From positions 152,541,105-152,605,104 of the forward strand of contig NC_134572.1 of the NCBI RefSeq assembly GCF_050947875.1: DNA of 64,000 nt. Reading direction: 5' to 3'. Made by a program: the position numbers and the translations under genes. Origin of the DNA: Dermacentor variabilis (Eukaryota > Arthropoda > Arachnida > Ixodida > Ixodidae). Of this stretch, positions 9,753-20,372 are shown piece after piece (position 1 is the stretch's first letter; each line of letters opens with the position of its first letter). The notes under the pieces are model-generated. The model did not search any database, was not told where the DNA came from, and worked only from the letters and a program-made list of their open reading frames with translations.

Positions 9753-10080
9753 ATATGAGTGATGAAATAAGAGAAAAAAAGAACGAAGGAAAGAAAGAAA
9801 GAAAAAAAGGAAGAAAGAAAGAAAAAAAAAACAAATCATGAGCCATTGCACTCTGTAAAGGTGGATGAGCAGCGAAGCTGCTTAGCACACGACACGGAGG
9901 TGACACATAATTTTGAACAAAGGTACGAATTCATTTATTGTCTTGATGGGTCACCACTATTTCACTCGCAACTGTAACCACATACTTTGATAATTTGAAA
10001 TCGATGCACGTACGCTACTGGGTCGTCGGTGGGGCCGGCTCGGTGTGGCATCGCAAGGGATATGTCTGCAACACGGAGCG
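9753..10080 (+). mobile_element. Fragment of the Gypsy-2 family: leader and start of protease
   Basis: After an A/G-rich microsatellite (9763-9835), sequence from about 9838 to 10080 is homologous, in opposite orientation, to 54235-54450, the region just upstream of and including the start of Gypsy-2 pol. Shared words include AGCGAAGCTGCTTAGCACAC, TTTATTGTCTTGATGGGTCA and CGATGCACGTACG. The plus strand at 10002-10080 encodes MHVRYWVVGGAGSVWHRKGY, matching MHVRHWVVGWAGSVLHGKEY of Gypsy-2. The match ends near 10080, so only the leader and about 26 codons remain. Confidence 0.75.
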
Positions 10081-10739
10081 CGTAGACGATTCCCTTTTCG
10101 GTACCGACACATGCAAAATGAAATGACTGACAACGACACGAGAGGTAGTGTCATCGTAGCTAATTCCCGCAAAATGAGTAGCCATGAACCTTACGGGACT
10201 ATGAGTCATTGCATTGTGTGCTTGCTTACGGGGGTATGAGCCATCGCTCACGGGGGTATGAGCCATTGATGATGATATTTTTTGACATGCTGTTTTGTAT
10301 GTTATATGCGTGATTAGGAAGAATTTAAGCACCGTTCGCTTCACTTTGCTGAGTGCATGTAGCCTCTGCCTTCCGGGGATATGAGGCATTGCATTTGTTG
10401 CTGGCTTACAGGAGCATGAATGCTTATGGAGGTATGAACCACCGATGATGATAGTTTTTGTTCGCGGTGAACAAAAATGCACGGAACTGTAGCTGTATAG
10501 AGATTCGCAGTAAAAGCGAAACAGTGCATTGGGCTTTGAGTGTTACTACTTCTCCAGAGGGCAAGTGCGCGAAATATGGAGTTATATTCAGGACTCAATT
10601 TTGGAATTGTCTTTGTTCTTCGTTCTCACTTCTACGTGACAGTAAAGACATGCTACATATTCATTGAGTGAATACGGGTAAATAGACCATATACTTTTGC
10701 GCCGCTTGCGTTTACGCTTCTAATACAATATTTTATAAA
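10081..10739. other. Unassigned, with degenerate ATGAGCCATTG repeats
   Basis: No protein is recognised. A degenerate unit, GGGTATGAGCCATTG followed by ATGATGAT, recurs near 10201, 10227, 10250, 10379 and 10430, and similar units appear at 9838, 54443, 54731, 54785 and 54920. They surround remains of the Gypsy-2 family and are probably part of its leader or of a host repeat it tends to sit in. Confidence 0.45.
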
Positions 10740-11090
10740 TCACAACCGTATGTCCCAGCGATGGCAAACAACACTACCTTTGTTCTGGCCGGCTACGTTG
10801 CATATACATTTGTTTAATGTGTGGCTCAAGTTACGTGGGGCACCCTGTAAATATACGCCTAGGTATTTACATTGTTTGACTATGGGTATGATTTGCTGTT
10901 GAATTGACACCATGTAATTATTCCTCTTTTCATTAAAGATCATAATTCCCGGTTTCCCTACGCTAAACTTAAAGCCTAGGTTTGTCGCTGCACTGCCACA
11001 AATATTCGCAAGTGTCTAAATCACATGCATTGTCCGCTAGTGGCAGAATGTCGTTATCATACATCAGTCCCGAGACCTTCTGGTGCGCGA
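10740..11090 (-). pseudogene. LINE reverse transcriptase fragment
   Basis: Reading from 11090 down: GLMYDNDILPLADNACDL, which matches the LINE box GL..ADDI.LLA with the first active-site Asp kept as D but the box altered to YDND, then FSVGKPGIMIFNEKRN, then QQQIIPIVKQCKYLGVYLQG, the usual region after the active site (KT...VF, then YLG). It ends near 10740. Both ends are truncated; the clade cannot be fixed from so little. Confidence 0.65.
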
Positions 11091-11254
11091 TTTGTCAATT
11101 ACTCATGCAAGATAAATCAAACCCTAATTTCCTGTCCCCCTCCCCCCCCCCCCGGCAACAGTACCACTTTGACGGGATCGCGCATCTGACAAGCTTGGAG
11201 AGGCCGGTTTTCACACCTTCCAGTTCTAGCCACCCTAAAGAAGTAAGTTTGGCG

Positions 11255-11355
11255 TTGCGCTGCTAAGTCGGAGGGCGTGGGATGGAATACCAGCCGAGGC
11301 GGCCGCATTTCCACGGCGGCGAAATACAAGAACGCTAGCGTACGGTGCATTGTGT
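11255..11355 (+). mobile_element. Ruka-like SINE fragment (diverged)
   Basis: GCGCTGCTAAGTCGGAGGGC, then GCGGCCGCATTTCCACGGCG and GCGAAATAC line up with the head-to-body part of the better SINE copies at 29490 and 32088 (GCTGCTGAGCACGAGGTCGC, GCGGCCGCATTTCGATGGGG, GCGAAATGC). Both ends are missing and divergence is high. Confidence 0.5.
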
Positions 11356-11654
11356 GGAAGGTGAAAAAACGCTCAGGTGGACAATTAATCGGGAGCCGCC
11401 CACTGCTACGTGCGTCATAATTATATCGTGGTTGTTGCTCGTAAACCTGAAGGATTTATCATAATTCACCTTAGACAATCAATCTCTTTGCCGCAAACAT
11501 TCATCCTAAAATTTCGATATCTTCTGTCCCAACCGAGATCTAATCGGGTTCGCACTGCCCCATCTGTTTTGAATTTCGCGAAAAAATTATGCAATACCTT
11601 CCCCCCGACAGTTGTTAAGGCAAATAGCATTATTTGTCTATGCTTCAGCCATTT

Positions 11655-11657
11655 TGA

Positions 11658-11711
<54 letters not shown>

Positions 11712-11727
11712 GTATCTAGCTATCTAA
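11655..11727. repeat. (TATC)n microsatellite
   Basis: About 15 tandem copies of the tetramer TATC, perfect until a TATG variant near 11709. Confidence 0.95.
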
Positions 11728-11814
11728 GCAAGATAACGAAGTGGAACCGCTTGGCAGTTTCTTAAGGGGCCGTGCCACCCAAGGGCGGCAGTAGTGACGT
11801 CACAGGCGCTTTCT

Positions 11815-13240
11815 TTTTTTTGTGGGCGTTGGTTTCGGTTTCATAAAGAGATAATGCTACAAATGCAGTGTCACTCGTTCTTGTCTCGTGGATTTAAATA
11901 CGGGTTTTAATGGTCTCCACATCGCGTTTGTTTCCAAGAGTAGCTGTAAGCAGGAAAACGTTCGCTCACACCAACAAGCATACAAACGCCCTCGCAATCA
12001 CGTACACACGCACTCTCTCTCCCTCGCACGAATGCACACTCTCTTCCTCACACGCACGCACACACTCTCTCCATCGCACGCACAGATATCCATGCGCACA
12101 CAAACGCGCTCATTATTATCCCAGGCATGCATGCTGAAATACGAACCCGGACGGTCGCACGCGTGCACATTCACACGCCGCCACGCATGCACCGCAAGCA
12201 CGCTAGCCCACACACATGCACTAACACGCGCGTGCACGTTCGCGCACGCCCAGATGCAGGCATGCACACACGCCGCGAATGCTCACACCCGCAGACGCGA
12301 GCTCTTGTGCGTGCATAGGCAAATACGGAGGCACTAGCATGCGCACTCTCTCTCTCTCTCTCGCACGCACGCGCACACTCTCTCTCCCTCGCGCGTACAC
12401 ACGCTCTCTCTCCTTCGCACACACACACTCTCATGTCTCCCTCGCACTCCAACGCACTCTCCCTCACCCGCACGTACTCTCTCTCTATCCGTCGTACAAG
12501 CGCGCGCCCGCACACAATACGAACGCACATACATCCGTGCGCACACAAACACGCACACATTTGTTGGCACTTGTGCATGCTGAAACTCCAAAACCCACGT
12601 TGGCACGCGTACACTTTCACACGCGCCCACGCATGCAGCCGCGCGCGCACACGTGCACACACACGCAGGCACGCACAGACGCCGCGAATGCTCACACACG
12701 CATGCAGGCACTCGCACGCATGCAAACAGAAATACAGAGGCACACGCCCGCACACACATACGCAGAGCGCACGCGCGCGTACAACCATACCCAGGCACGC
12801 TCAAGGCATTCACACGCATAACCACTCTGTACCATCTCGGCTGCCTCTCAAAAATCTGCGCGTGTTAACAGACTTCACAGCACTCCCTCTACCATTACCG
12901 TCTCAATGCCAACTGCAATAAATCGATTCATGGTTTAAATTTGGCGCTTCTTCAAGTCAGTGTGCCCTCTGCCGGGAGGGTGCAAAACGATTTCCTCCTG
13001 TCGTGGGACTTCACCGCCACGGTCTGACCTGTTTTAACTGCTTTGACGCACCACCAACGTTCCGACTAAGTGCCAAAATGCATATGTTGTTGAAACTTTT
13101 TGACCCTCAGCCAAATTTTGGAATATAAACTTCAAAAAAAAATTTTCCCATTGAGTTACACTCGTGCATTGCTGTGAAGTTCCAAAGGAGAATGTCCATA
13201 ATTCCTGGACATGTCAAAAAAAACTCTTATGCAATAATTG
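11815..13240 (+). repeat. Dispersed repeat with CA-rich core, copy 1
   Basis: The left border TTTCATAAAGAGATAATGCT...TCTTGTCTCGTGGATTTAAA and the right part AATAAATCGATTCATGGTTT...CTTCAAGTCAGTGTGCCCTC...CCGACTAAGTGCCAAAATGC recur at 32345-33240 in the same order and orientation, each time around a CA/CG-rich simple-sequence core. Core length differs (about 0.87 kb here, 0.36 kb there). No coding sequence is credible. The repeat family is not identified. Confidence 0.65.
11960..12830. repeat. CA/CG-rich low-complexity tract with about 0.41-0.45 kb tandem duplication
   Basis: The tract is built of CACACGC, GCACAC, CTCTCTC and CGCACGCA words. Landmarks recur at a constant spacing: GCCGCGAATGCTCACAC at about 12272 and 12681, CATGCTGAAA at about 12130 and 12576, GTGCGCACACAAAC-like at about 12090 and 12534. 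This shows two tandem units on top of the simple repeat. Long open frames across it (150-205 codons, rich in His, Thr, Ala or Cys, Val, Arg) are by-products of composition. Alternating purine-pyrimidine stretches could adopt Z-DNA. Confidence 0.75.
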
Positions 13241-13440
13241 TTCTTTAAAGACATTTCTATCTAATTATAACGCCGGACATATCATTAACAAAGGAGAACG
13301 GCCAATGACAAAGGACACCTACGAGTGAAGACCTTTGTGAATTGAACCTCTGAAAATCCCAGGGGCCAAATTCCCAAAGCGTTATCGTTCTAAGTGTTCT
13401 TTGCCATTTGTTGGCAGCCTTCGCTAATGATATGTCCATC

Positions 13441-13628
13441 CATGTCCAGCGTTTCTGGACACGAGGGTCTAAGGTCACTACACCACCACATGGCGTAGTG
13501 ACCTTAAACTTTTCAAACTTCCCGCGGTGACTTGCGATGACGTCAAAAAAACAAAAAAATAATTAAAAGCTATTCCTGCGCATCACATTGGGGCGCTAGT
13601 TGGTACGTGTCCAGAAAAGCTGGATATG
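13441..13628. mobile_element. Short MITE-like element with inverted ends
   Basis: The left end CATGTCCAGCGTTTCTGGAC and the right end, read inward, CATATCCAGCTTTTCTGGAC are inverted copies, both followed by ACG. The 188-bp interior contains a second inverted repeat, GGTCACTAC...GTAGTGACC at about 13472-13503, and an AT-rich right half. A related sequence lies at 15617-15770, and the right end alone recurs at 43260-43299. Confidence 0.65.
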
Positions 13629-14347
13629 GAGGAACTCTACGGTGCTCTGTGTATTTGTCTTTGTCGCCGTGCATCTAGAATACAGTTCTGTTTGTTTCCC
13701 GCAGGAGTCTTGAGTGCCTGACATAAATATCATAAAAAAATCAGGGGTGGTCGATGGTAATGCGTTTATATTGAATTACTTGAGCGACAAAACGCATTGC
13801 CATCGTCGGAACCAGTTATGTATCAGGCGCGTACTGCAGCGGGACTACTCTATCGCGTTTTCCTGTGACAGCTGTTGGCATCTAGCACAAAGGCTGCTGC
13901 CGCCAAACCGGCGCTTGGCCTCCGAAGTGCACAAAACAAGTAGAATAAGAAGCGTGCACACATGCATGCATACCACGTGTAAAGTACATGAAGCAATTAT
14001 GCTGCCGCGTTAAAACAAAAGAATGCAGTTGCTAATTTGCTGAACCACCACAATAGACCGCGTTTGGAAAGTTTGCGTACAATCTTGGCCTGTGGGTCCC
14101 TGGCGGGGCTTGGGAGAACCAGCGAGCCAAACTATTTCGTTGTTCCTTGTTTTTTTTTCTCAACAGAGACGTTCGTCGTTTGCGCGGCACCAAACCCTTA
14201 ACACCTTTTCCCACCCCAAGTCTCTCCTGCCCATATCAATGTCACGCACGTTGTTCTGCCGAGATTCGACTCCGCAGTCGGAATCAAAGTGACACCGTGT
14301 CGAACAGCCTCCACTATTATCAACTACTTCCAGGGCTAGTTCGCAAA

Positions 14348-14379
14348 GCTGTACTTCGCGCAGAGGCGCGAAGTACAGC
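14348..14379. repeat. Perfect 14-bp hairpin
   Basis: GCTGTACTTCGCGC, loop AGAG, GCGCGAAGTACAGC. The two arms are exact reverse complements. Confidence 0.95.
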
Positions 14380-15616
14380 GCTGCTAATTCCGACATTAGT
14401 GGGTTCACAATACACACCGCAAGGTGTTTGAACCCGCCGTCTCCCATATTCGAAGGAAGAAGCGTTCATCGCATCTTGTCACGAAGCTGGTTATGGCATC
14501 ATAGTCCGTGGAGGTATATGCGCCTGTCGATGGCGTCATTGCGTCATAGATTAGCACAACGCGAATGCAGTAGTAGAAATGATCTGTGAGCTATGCAGGA
14601 CAACCTGTAAAGTTGTGCCTGTACAGTGATTGGAGAGGTGGGAGTGCCGGACACAACATGTTCCTGTTTCAATGCAATTATAATTTTATTGTGATTAGCA
14701 CTTTTAGGGCACTTCAAGCACTTTCCACGTGCTGTCTGCATATATGGCTGCCTGTTTTTCTGTGTGTGCCTGGAACGCTTTCCAGCCAACTTGGATCACT
14801 GGATAGTCTACGCGGTCTCTTGGTTCAGAGCACCCTGCTGCTGTGTGATATCAAGGAACCGGATTTTAAGGCGATCATCATGCCATCTTGGGTCATCATC
14901 GGGCCATCATCGAGCCATTTCAACTAAATTATGTTAGTGAACATGTGCTACAACTTACGTGCCACCGTTCAATGAACCTCATTCATACCAACTTGGATTA
15001 CAGGGCACGTGAAACTAGGCACGTCCCACACTTCCATAACCCTCTTAGATTTCACTTTGGGTCGACGGGCATGTGCAACTTTGTGCGTACCACACTGCTA
15101 ATTTGGGCATTGAATCCTAGCGCACATTCCCCATCCATGGAGCTTCCGTTTATCTTATGTTTTATTTTCTGAGTTTTGAACAGAAACTATTCTGCTCTCC
15201 CGTGGTATCACAAAGCCGAGGAGCTCAACGCAGTTAGGTATCAGCGCTCGTGTTTGCTGCCCGGAATCCACGCCGAGCCGTCGTCCGTTTCCGCGATTTT
15301 AAAATTGGACAGCGTGAGTGCGTGTGTCTGGGTGCAGCTTCTTGTTTCAGCCGTTCGAACTCATTTAAGCGTTGAGCAGCTGCATGCGTTTTGCGCCAAA
15401 CATTGTTAAGAAACCAAAAGTAAGAATGCCTGCATTTCCAGGGCGAAACTAAAATTACATTAGATTTTAACGATCGTCCAAATGAAGCATCTACATGAAC
15501 AAATCGAATTTCGTCAAGATCGGTATTCGGTATTGGTAAGGTACTTATCCGTAACCCATATTAGTGCGGCTTGTGAAGATTTTACCGCGACCTGAGCAGT
15601 GCATTTCAAGAATGAA

Positions 15617-15770
15617 GCGTATCCATCATTTCTGGACACGAGGGTTTAGTTCGCGTGAGTGCCACCAGGTGGTGTAGTGACCTTAAATTTTTCAAACTTC
15701 CCGCGGGGACGAGTGATGACGTCAACAAAACAACAATAAAATATTTAAAAGCTATCCCTGCACAGTGAAC
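15617..15770. mobile_element. Diverged relative of the 13441 MITE
   Basis: Shares TTTCTGGACACGAGGGT, GTAGTGACCTTAAA, TTCAAACTTCCCGCGG and GATGACGTCAA with 13451-13545, in the same order. The right inverted end is not recognisable. Confidence 0.6.
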
Positions 15771-16296
15771 TTCGCCACACCGTTTCTCTCGCCGGCGTTA
15801 TCAGTGTTCTTGATAAAGCGGGGCCTCTCGTCGGCTGGAAATGATTTATCATCCTAAGAGCGTTTAGTCGCGACGAGCGGAGATTGATTCTAGGCTTTTG
15901 ATACGGTTCTTTTATTTTTTATTTTTCTTTGTTCCTTTCAAGCTGGAGTAACCGTCAGAAGCCCCCGTGGCTGCCTTTCTTCAGTCCGCACAGATTCCTA
16001 ACGTCCGAACATCGCATTGCGTCTACTACAGACGCCGCCGTTGACGGCTTTTGATTTTGACCTATCGATTTCGTTAAGGTGCCCCCAATTATTTCCCTAG
16101 CGAATTTGCTTCTGCACTCGTGGGCTACCACAGCAGCCGCAAAGCGAGATGTCCTTAAGTATTAAGACATATACGTGGATATGCTGGTTTTGCACCTTGA
16201 CGCAAAAGTCACGAGACAAGAATTGAGAAAACTGTCTGTGTCGTCGTTCGTTAGCATGCTATGGCGGTAGCTGCTCGCAATATTACGTCACATATA

Positions 16297-16331
16297 CCAG
16301 GGTTTACGCCACCAGGCCAGGTAAACCCTGG
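16297..16331. repeat. Inverted repeat, 11-bp arms
   Basis: CCAGGGTTTAC and GTAAACCCTGG are exact reverse complements separated by 13 bases. No flanking context suggests a function. Confidence 0.85.
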
Positions 16332-16642
16332 GGTATGAATTATGCCGCACTTGTAGTTAGTTCCTATAGTAGTCTCCTGTCACGGTTATCCACGTCGTGA
16401 AGGAAGACTGCTATTTAAAATTATTGTGGAGTAATATATGCGGGATTTGTCTGTTCTCCATATTGTCTACCATGTTGCCGTTCCGCCTTTATAATCTAGC
16501 CGCAATGTAGACTAGCAAGTATCGAACGCCATAAAGGTACTAACCACATACTCAAAGACCTCGCGAACAACTCCTGACACTTACTTGTATTCAAGAGTTC
16601 TGCGACTGCCAGGAACATCCTTAGTGAACGTTACATAATACA

Positions 16643-16868
16643 TTATGGGGTTTTACGTGCCAAAGCCACGATCTCATTATGAGGCACGCCGTTGTGGGAG
16701 ATTCCGAAAGAATTTAGGCCGCTTGGGATTCATTAACATGCGCCTAATCCTAAGTACACGGGTGTTTTCGCATTACACACCCATCGAAATACGGCTGCCG
16801 TGGCTGGGCTTCGATCCCGTGACCTCGTGATTAGCAGCTGAAACCAATAAAATCTAAGCAACTACGAA
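16643..16868 (-). mobile_element. Ruka-like tRNA-derived SINE
   Basis: Starts on the plus strand with TTATGGGGTTTTACGTGCCA (the reverse complement of the SINE tail) and runs through GAGGCACGCCGTTGTGGGAG, CTAAGTACACGGGTGTTTTCG, a B box (TTCGATCCC) and a decayed A box near 16850. It aligns along its length with the intact minus-strand copy at 32455-32678. Target duplications are not clear. RNA polymerase III would have been the transcriber; the decayed A box suggests it is inactive. Confidence 0.85.
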
Positions 16869-17973
16869 GGGGAAAGAATGTTTGCAGTTCGAGGAAAGAG
16901 ACAGTCGGCACGTGAGACAATTTGTTCCCCTCCTCTAGCGCGAGAATCGGTACCAGCCATCGAATAATGACACCGTGGAGTGCACTGTATTTAATGTGAT
17001 GGAGTCCACACCCAATATTTCAGACCCGAATCACACTATAACGACTGACGACCAGGCTTATACGTGCAGTCGCCTGACAGCTGCCGGGTGCTGGCGTCGG
17101 CCACAGGACCTACTTGATCTCTCTTCAACACTTGCCGACATTCTCGCCATATTTCGCACCATCGCGTTTCAGCTGAACTGCCTCCACAGCCAATTTTTAG
17201 GGCTAAAATTTGGCCAACCTGTCGACGTTATGGTTTCTTATTTTTAAGCCATCTTTAATATTTAGGCCAATGCTGTACTGAGATTTCAAGCGCTTTCACC
17301 TTTCCCAAAATTCCCGCATTTTTGTCGGCATCGGTTCATATTTTGGAGCATCTTTAATAGCCGTTGAAACCATAGCACGAGCCCGGACTACGCTGCTCAA
17401 AAAGTCATTTTATTTCCTTGAGGTCTTGTGCAAGCTTCTGCCTTCTTGTCGTTCATCAACCTCCTGATTTCTTGTATCTACTGACTTGTATCCCATTTTG
17501 ACTACAAACCCACGGAAGTTGGCAATGATATAATGGCCATTAGATTGAAACCGTTTAACTTAATTCTACCGCGGACACGACAGCCGCTTTTTCTCACTGC
17601 GAATGCAAATATTGTATTAATGAGCGCCATTCTTAAGCATATAAATTCATAGTCTAAAGATTATGCGGATCCCACGCACTGTGCGAATCGATGTACGCCA
17701 AGCTTTCTGTGTTGTTTGTTTTCATTGACGTTAATAAGCGGTAATTCTGACTGCGAATGTATGATTTTTTCAGCGTATAGTTTAAAACGATAGCAGTGAA
17801 TTGATGGCAAATGTTACCTTGTGTGCACTACTGCTCTTTGCCTGCGTAGTACACAACATACAGCGAGCTGCTTGAGGCGTTGTTGTGCGCCATTGTTTGT
17901 AACCTGTGACAGGGTTGAGCATTGTCATTGATTCACATGGCACATAGCATCGCGAGGCAGATGTGTTGGCAGA
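16869..17973. other. Unassigned spacer
   Basis: About 1.1 kb without a credible gene or repeat. A 90-codon frame at 16975-17247 has no recognisable domain. Confidence 0.35.
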
Positions 17974-18194
17974 ATTATGGTGATCCACGCGCGAAAACAC
18001 TACCGGATTATGAGGCACGTCGTAGTGACGTACTCCGGATTAACTCTCATACCCTGGTGTTCTTTAACGTGCTCCGAAATCAAAGTGCACGACCGTTTTA
18101 GGATTTCGCTGCAGGTGAAATCTGGCTCTTGGGGCGGGGATCCAACCCGCAACCCCGAACACTGTCATAAGCCGTCAAGCTGTCGCGGCCGGCA
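17974..18194 (-). mobile_element. Ruka-like SINE (strongly diverged)
   Basis: ATTATGAGGCACGTCGTAGTG, ACTCCGGATTAA, CCTGGTGTTCTTTAACGTGC and a B-box-like GGGGATCCAACCCGCAACC occur in the order expected for a minus-strand SINE. Identity to the best copies is clearly lower than for the 32-kb copies. Confidence 0.65.
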
Positions 18195-19966
18195 CACAAG
18201 TGTTAATTTGACGTGTGAGCACTTCAGTAGTGTCACCTATACCCTAGGGTAATTGATTGCGACTTTGTGTCTGCACGCCCTGCGTCAGTTGTCAACTTGA
18301 CAAATTTGCATGGCGTTTATTTTTCAGAAACAGCAGAAACGTACAGTAACGTGCCTTCAGTTTGCCCGCGACCGCTGTCGTGTCTATCGTAGAAAAGTTT
18401 CGTTATCTTCTCACGTCGTCTTTTCCCTGTCCCGTCCTTCCCCCCTGCATGAGAACTGAGAGCGAAGAATGGCAAGAGTGGTAGTAGTCGTTTCGCGAGT
18501 ACCCCAGTTCTACCTTTTCCCCGCCCCTTCTCCCGACCCCTCTCCACCATTTTATCTACCTCTCTTCAGGACTTGCATGCTTGGATAAGGGTAAGCGCTG
18601 CAGTTTCCGCAATGCCTTTTGCTCGGGGTCATGGAAAATTACAGCTGTCAAGAGGCTAATGTGACATCGCCCCCGGAGCTCCAGAGGGCACTATGCACAT
18701 GTGACGCGATGGAAAGGTCCAAACGAGCTTCTTGCGCCGCCTTTCCTCTTTTCCACGCTCTTTCCATTAATATGTACGCTCTGAACCTTCCCCTAACACG
18801 GCGTGCAAGAAAGCAACAGCACCAGTGGAAAAATCGAAGGAAGAAGGAAAGAAAGCTTCACTTTAAAAAAAGTTGTGTTTATTTGTTGGCGTACAGTGGC
18901 GTGTCGTCGTGGCGTCATCACGTCCTTTGCGGGATTTCTAAGTGGCCAGAGGTAACTAGCCGACTTAACTGCCCACTAGACTTTCTGCCTTCAGCAGCAA
19001 CTTTATCCTGCTGCCAAGGCGCGAACGGTCTATCCAGTTTACTACAGACCTACAAGACTGTTATTTTTAGCCTGTTCATTATTCGCGCCCACCACAGCTA
19101 TACTGTGGAGGTAGTTCCTTTATTACTGCACTGCATTATTACGTGAACTTGTCTTCGAATTACATTGTCTAATAATATTCTGTTCTTGCTACCAATGTTG
19201 TACGTAATCTACACAGAGCACTCAGGCACCCTCTAATAAAATGCGCTAAATTTTTGTCTGATTACGCCCGCCATTCTGATGAAGATAAACGTAACTTCAA
19301 CTAATTTTCTAAGAAATAAACCCAGAACAAGATCAACAGGGGCCGTAGTGCTCGATCTTATGATGCCCTTATTCGGAAGCTTATTTTTGTGTTTTTGTGT
19401 GTTTTTGGGGGGAGTGTAGGTGTGCTCTTGTACCGTAGAAACGTCCCTCGGATGTCTCGGATGTGATGGGCACGCTAACCATTACGCTACCACCTATATA
19501 CTGTCAGGTTGTAGTGATGTGAAGAACAAAACACTTACAAAAGAGTGAGTCACGAATATAACTCATTATCAGGTGAGCATGCGCTGGAAAACACTCAAAG
19601 CACGATTGCGGCGCGCAAAGTAGTACTTCCTCGCAACCTGATCTACGAATCAAGGGATCGGTTCATCAGATTGGAATGTGCATACATTGCAGTGCAATCT
19701 CGGGTCCTCAAATGTGACGGAGAATGTGCGCCAGTATTCGCTTCACGCGCGTTCTGATAAGATAACGCTCTTTCGCTATTGAACCCGTGACAACATGCTG
19801 GTTTTTAGAAACACATGCAGGCGCGTCTTGAGCTAACCTATACCCTTGGTACAGTAGTTAGACGCTAAAAAAAAGCTCCTCCCTCCCCCCCCCCCCCAAA
19901 AAAAATAGCGTACAGTTGCTTTGAATATTAGCTGAAACATAGTGTTCGTGGTAAAAAGGGGCCCAA
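18195..19966. other. Unassigned spacer up to element L
   Basis: No credible gene. A tRNA-like A-box word (GGTAGCGTAATGGTTAGCG) is present on the minus strand near 19490 without a matching B box. A poly(C)/poly(A) tract lies at about 19884-19906. A 175-codon frame at 18619-19146 has no recognisable domain and is not called. Confidence 0.35.
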
Positions 19967-20300
19967 CCCGTACAAAAATGACTGTCGATTAACCATTGAT
20001 ATATATTTGGGCAATTGTTGAAACAACGGACTTCAACAAATTTTCAAGAGCAATTGAGTTCACTCAACCCTTGTACAACAATACTACCGTTGAGTGTACT
20101 CAATATACCATTTATTGGGTAATTTGTGTTGATTTTTAGCTGTGTTTTTGTTGTGTAGCAGTTGAGTCCAGTATGCAATAATTAGGACTCGCATATGAAG
20201 ACATTCCAAAAATTTATTGCGATGTGTTCCAACCTCATTCCTGTCACTTTGCGGTAGGTAGGTTCTTCTTTCGCCTCGCTTTCATTAAAAGAAAATAATG

Positions 20301-20372
20301 TGTGACCGATGAACTGGAATCGAACGTCGGCCGTCGAGCCGGGTACTCTAACCAATAGGCCACGAGCACGCG
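20301..20372 (-). other. tRNA-like segment inside element L
   Basis: The minus strand reads GTGGCCTATTGGTTAGAGTA (A-box region) then CGACGTTCGATTCCAGTTCA (B-box region), spaced as in a tRNA. The arms do not form a clean acceptor stem with a mature 3' end, so it is a tRNA-derived SINE head or a captured tRNA rather than a functional tRNA gene. The R copy has the same segment, split by a LINE fragment at about 40195-40605. Confidence 0.6.

Larger units (their letters stand above)
13629..16642. other. Unassigned 3-kb stretch
   Basis: No frame here has a recognisable domain, and the longest open frames (about 100 codons) overlap each other on both strands. Structures noted separately are a perfect hairpin at 14348-14379, a MITE relative at 15617-15770 and an inverted repeat at 16297-16331. 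A GTTTGAACCCG word near 14425 resembles a tRNA B box but no tRNA fold is evident. Confidence 0.4.

Noticed and set aside
10200..10450. CRISPR-like array
   Set aside because: Repeat units are degenerate and irregularly spaced with no uniform spacers or cas genes, and the context is eukaryotic.
11888..12921. Several long open frames (150-205 codons) on both strands of the CA/CG-rich tract
   Set aside because: They consist of repetitive His/Thr/Ala or Cys/Val/Arg sequence produced by the simple repeat and overlap in many frames.
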